From Chitinophagaceae bacterium (GTDB lineage Bacteria; Bacteroidota; Bacteroidia; Chitinophagales; UBA10324): a stretch of 33,514 bases of DNA. The position numbers and the translations under genes were made by a program. Each line of letters starts with the position of its first letter. Within the stretch, counting starts at the first letter, position 1. Below, one piece after another: positions 31,267-33,514 of this stretch. The notes under the pieces were generated by a model that saw only the letters and a program-made list of their open reading frames with translations, was not told the DNA's origin and did not search any database. The stretch spans positions 1 to 33,514 of the forward strand of contig CANJII010000038.1 of NCBI GenBank assembly GCA_947474435.1, written 5' to 3'.

Positions 31267-32652
31267 ATGTCAGAAAAAACTTTCGATTCCTTTAAAGATG
31301 CAGTGAAAGAAACTGCATTTGATAAAGAGATGCACCGCAAGCTCAGTTGGAACATTGGCAAGTATGCCGATACCGTGGTGAAAGGAAAAACACAATATGC
31401 AGATTTAGAGAGCGCAAAAATGCGCAGCAAGAACCTGAAGTGGAAAGCCATGGAGAACCTCGATAAATATTTATTGGAGTTCGAATCAAATTTTACAAAA
31501 CGCGGGGGCAAAGTAGTGTGGGCCGAAACTTCAGAAGAAGCGCTGGCCGAAATTGCATCAGTCATGCAGCGAGTGGAAGCAAAGAGTGTGGTGAAATCAA
31601 AATCAATGACCACCGAAGAAGTTCACCTCAATAGTTTTTTAGAAAAAATGGGAGTGGAAGTGGTGGAAACCGATTTAGGCGAATACATACAGCAGATGGA
31701 TAAGCAGCCGCCGTTTCACATTGTTACACCCGCCATGCACAAAAGCAAGGAAGATGTGGCGAAAGTTTTTCACGAACATCACGGCACACCAATCAACAGC
31801 ACACCCGAAGAATTAACAATGGTAGCCCGAAAAATTCTGCGCGATAAATACACCAAGGCTGATGTCGGCATCACTGGTGCAAATTTTATTCTGCCTGATA
31901 TTGGCGGCGTGTTGGTTTTAGAAAACGAAGGCAACGCACGGCTTACTGTTACATTTCCAAAAGTTCACATTGTTATTGTTGGAATTGAAAAAGTAATTCC
32001 ATCGGTAAACGATTTGCATTTGTTTCTCCCGCTGCTCGCCACATTCGGAACCGGTCAGCAGGTAACGGTTTACAACACCATTTTCACCGGACCAAAACAA
32101 GAAGTCGAAATTGACGGCCCCGAAGAAATGATTGTGATACTGATGGACAATGGCCGTACTAATTTATTAGCTGAAGCCGAACAACGCCAGGCTTTGTATT
32201 GCATTCGTTGTGGCGCATGTTTAAATGCATGTCCGGTTTATAAAAATATTGGCGGCTTCAGTTATCAAACAACATACAGCGGCCCAATCGGAAGTGTGAT
32301 TACGCCGCACTTCAAAGGCATGGAAGATTTTAAACACCTGAGCGGTGCCTCTTCTCTCTGCGGAAACTGTACAGAAGTTTGTCCTATGAAAATTGAACTT
32401 CACAATTTGTTAGTGATGAACCGGAAGGATGCAGTGAATCAGGGATTTTATAACCGGAGCGAAAAATTCGGTTGGATGATTTGGAAGCGTGCAATGCTGA
32501 GCAGAAAATTAACCAACACAGGAGGTGCCGGAATAAAAAATTTTATGATGAGATTATTATTCAAAAACACCTGGGGCGCAAAGCGGGAGTTGCCGGTAAT
32601 TGCAAAAAAATCTTTTAATCAACTCTGGAAAGAGAAGAGTAAGCTGGAATAA
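31267..32652 (+). CDS. LutB-like iron-sulfur protein (lactate utilisation protein B family)
   Basis: 461 residues. The N-terminal two thirds is a LUD domain (KSVVKSKSMTTEEVHLNSFL, ADVGITGANFILPDIGGVLVLENEGNARL). The C-terminal part is a ferredoxin-like unit with CIRCGACLNACPVY (C312, C315, C318, C322) and CGNCTEVCPMKI (C365, C368, C372), expected to hold two [4Fe-4S] clusters. In Bacillus LutB acts with LutA and LutC in L-lactate oxidation. Here it stands alone; a LutC-like LUD gene is at 16332-16976 and no LutA is seen. The 275 bases after it contain no gene or clear terminator. Confidence 0.9.
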   Translation: MSEKTFDSFKDAVKETAFDKEMHRKLSWNIGKYADTVVKGKTQYADLESAKMRSKNLKWKAMENLDKYLLEFESNFTKRGGKVVWAETSEEALAEIASVMQRVEAKSVVKSKSMTTEEVHLNSFLEKMGVEVVETDLGEYIQQMDKQPPFHIVTPAMHKSKEDVAKVFHEHHGTPINSTPEELTMVARKILRDKYTKADVGITGANFILPDIGGVLVLENEGNARLTVTFPKVHIVIVGIEKVIPSVNDLHLFLPLLATFGTGQQVTVYNTIFTGPKQEVEIDGPEEMIVILMDNGRTNLLAEAEQRQALYCIRCGACLNACPVYKNIGGFSYQTTYSGPIGSVITPHFKGMEDFKHLSGASSLCGNCTEVCPMKIELHNLLVMNRKDAVNQGFYNRSEKFGWMIWKRAMLSRKLTNTGGAGIKNFMMRLLFKNTWGAKRELPVIAKKSFNQLWKEKSKLE

Positions 32653-32877
32653 CCATAGGGTTTTATTCCTACCAAAAGAAAGATAAATAGATGGTACGCA
32701 ATATGCGGGCAACCATTCCTCTGAATTTGTTTTTCATAGTTTCTTTTCTGTGCATGTGAAAATACTTTTGCTAAGAACGAATTTTACGATTTCATATTAT
32801 ATAGTTGTAAGTCATTTAATTGTCAGAAGTCTTGATTGATGGACAAGTAATATTTTTGAATACAATGTTCGAATTGG

Positions 32878-32909
32878 TTTTGGTGAATTAAAAATTTAGC
32901 TTACTTTCA
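32878..32909 (+). promoter_or_regulatory. Candidate promoter for the SprB/GEVED protein
   Basis: TTTTG (32878-32882) and TACTTTCA (32902-32909) are separated by 19 bases, close to the Bacteroidota -33/-7 arrangement; the -7 part is a partial match. The ATG follows 18 bases later. Confidence 0.4.
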
Positions 32910-32927
32910 TCAATTAATTTTTGGTGA

Positions 32928-33514
32928 ATGGAAAGATTTTTACAAAAACGAATTATATTAACGGTAATTTTTTTATTCATACTCTCAAATTGGAGTAAGG
33001 CCCAATGTCCGTTTACAACATCAGGAGTTGTTACAAATGTTTCTTGTTTTGGGTTTAATAATGGTTCTATCGATTTATCGATAGCAGGCGGTTCAGGGGG
33101 AAGTAACCCAACCTATTGTTTGCCGACCTACACTAATCCAGGCTGTAATTGCACCACTACTTGGGATAAAATAAATAATTTCTCTACAACAGGAGGGTCA
33201 ACAAATATTTCTAATTTAAACTCTGGTTGTAATGGCGTTTTGCCAAACAACTTTAATTATTTTTCCGCAATGACAGTAACTGTCAATCCCGGTCAGACTT
33301 TTAATTTTGCAGTACAATGTGCTAATTCTGGCTGTTCAAACACATTTCAGCAAGGATTCAGAGTGTGGGTTGACTGGAATAATAATGGAAGTTTTTTAGA
33401 TGCAGGCGAAAACATCTGGGGAGCAGGACCTGGATTTCAGGTTTTTAATGGTTCCGCAACCGTTCCTGCAAATACTTCCTGTGGACTAAAGAGAATGAGA
33501 GTTCGTTGTACTTA
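32928..33514 (+). CDS. Secreted surface protein with SprB-like repeat and GEVED domain (partial, cut by right edge)
   Basis: 195 codons are visible before the window ends. A signal peptide (MERFLQKRIILTVIFLFILS, cut near KAQ) is followed by a SprB-type opening, VSCFGFNNGSIDLSIAGGSG, which passes directly into a GEVED-domain sequence: TYCLPTYTNPGCNC, INNFSTTGGSTNISNLNSGC, NYFSAMTVTVNPGQTFNFAV and GFRVWVDWNNNGSFLDAGEN. Such proteins are usually very long T9SS cargo with a C-terminal sorting domain, acting in adhesion or gliding. The sorting domain is outside the window. Many cysteines are present in the first 150 residues. Confidence 0.85.
   Translation, partial: MERFLQKRIILTVIFLFILSNWSKAQCPFTTSGVVTNVSCFGFNNGSIDLSIAGGSGGSNPTYCLPTYTNPGCNCTTTWDKINNFSTTGGSTNISNLNSGCNGVLPNNFNYFSAMTVTVNPGQTFNFAVQCANSGCSNTFQQGFRVWVDWNNNGSFLDAGENIWGAGPGFQVFNGSATVPANTSCGLKRMRVRCT

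Noticed and set aside
31173-31613. A 146-codon minus-strand frame opposite the start of the LutB-like gene
   Set aside because: It is antisense to a strongly supported coding region and its product looks like no known protein.
32653-32927. Possible gene between the LutB-like gene and the surface protein
   Set aside because: Only short frames are present; apart from a promoter-like pair near 32878-32909 nothing is recognisable.

Overview
The window looks like a chromosomal segment of a Bacteroidota bacterium, probably from the Chitinophagales/Sphingobacteriales side. The DNA is AT-rich. Several genes have the Bacteroidota-type -7 promoter box TAnnTTTG just upstream. There is a PorZ-like type IX secretion (T9SS) protein, and a SprB-repeat/GEVED surface protein begins at the right edge. 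Nothing here looks like a prophage, plasmid, CRISPR array or rRNA/tRNA locus.

Layout. (1) 1-5146, minus strand: a tightly packed nucleotide-sugar operon running rfbF, rfbG, rfbH, an NAD-dependent sugar reductase/epimerase, then a thiamine-diphosphate enzyme of the acetolactate-synthase type that runs off the left edge. This set fits synthesis of a CDP-3,6-dideoxyhexose whose keto group is then extended by two carbons from pyruvate, as in CDP-yersiniose. (2) 5385-7052: a GT-C membrane glycosyltransferase, divergent from the operon, with a cluster of TTCAAT/ATTGAA half-sites between them. (3) 7074-10989: dusB, a small antitoxin-like gene, then a CPBP membrane protease-cdsA-psd run for phospholipid synthesis. 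(4) 11053-13580: a small secreted Cys/Thr-rich protein, radC, a fasciclin lipoprotein and an unknown lipoprotein, with two clear terminators. (5) 13622-16976, minus: LUD protein, lpxH, a propeller-like protein and prfA; the first three are joined by stop/start overlaps. (6) 17175-22717: trmB, methylmalonyl-CoA epimerase, an IscA/ErpA protein, kynurenine 3-monooxygenase and an MMPL/RND transporter. Three repeat-like inverted elements sit in the gaps. (7) 22888-27414: porZ, then kdsD-manC on the opposite strand. (8) 27595-32652: recQ, an alkyltransferase-like protein, a lipoprotein and a LutB-type iron-sulfur protein. (9) 32928 to the end: start of a large secreted surface protein.

Cell-envelope polysaccharide is the recurring theme. 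CDP-sugar synthesis, a membrane glycosyltransferase, LpxH (lipid A), KdsD (Kdo precursor), ManC (GDP-mannose) and PorZ (known in Porphyromonas for binding A-LPS during T9SS cargo attachment) all lie within 27 kb. The most interesting observations are the yersiniose-like branched-sugar operon, a palindromic repeat that seems to have been absorbed into the lpxH reading frame, a cysteine-less alkyltransferase-like DNA repair protein, and at least four families of repeat-like inverted elements.
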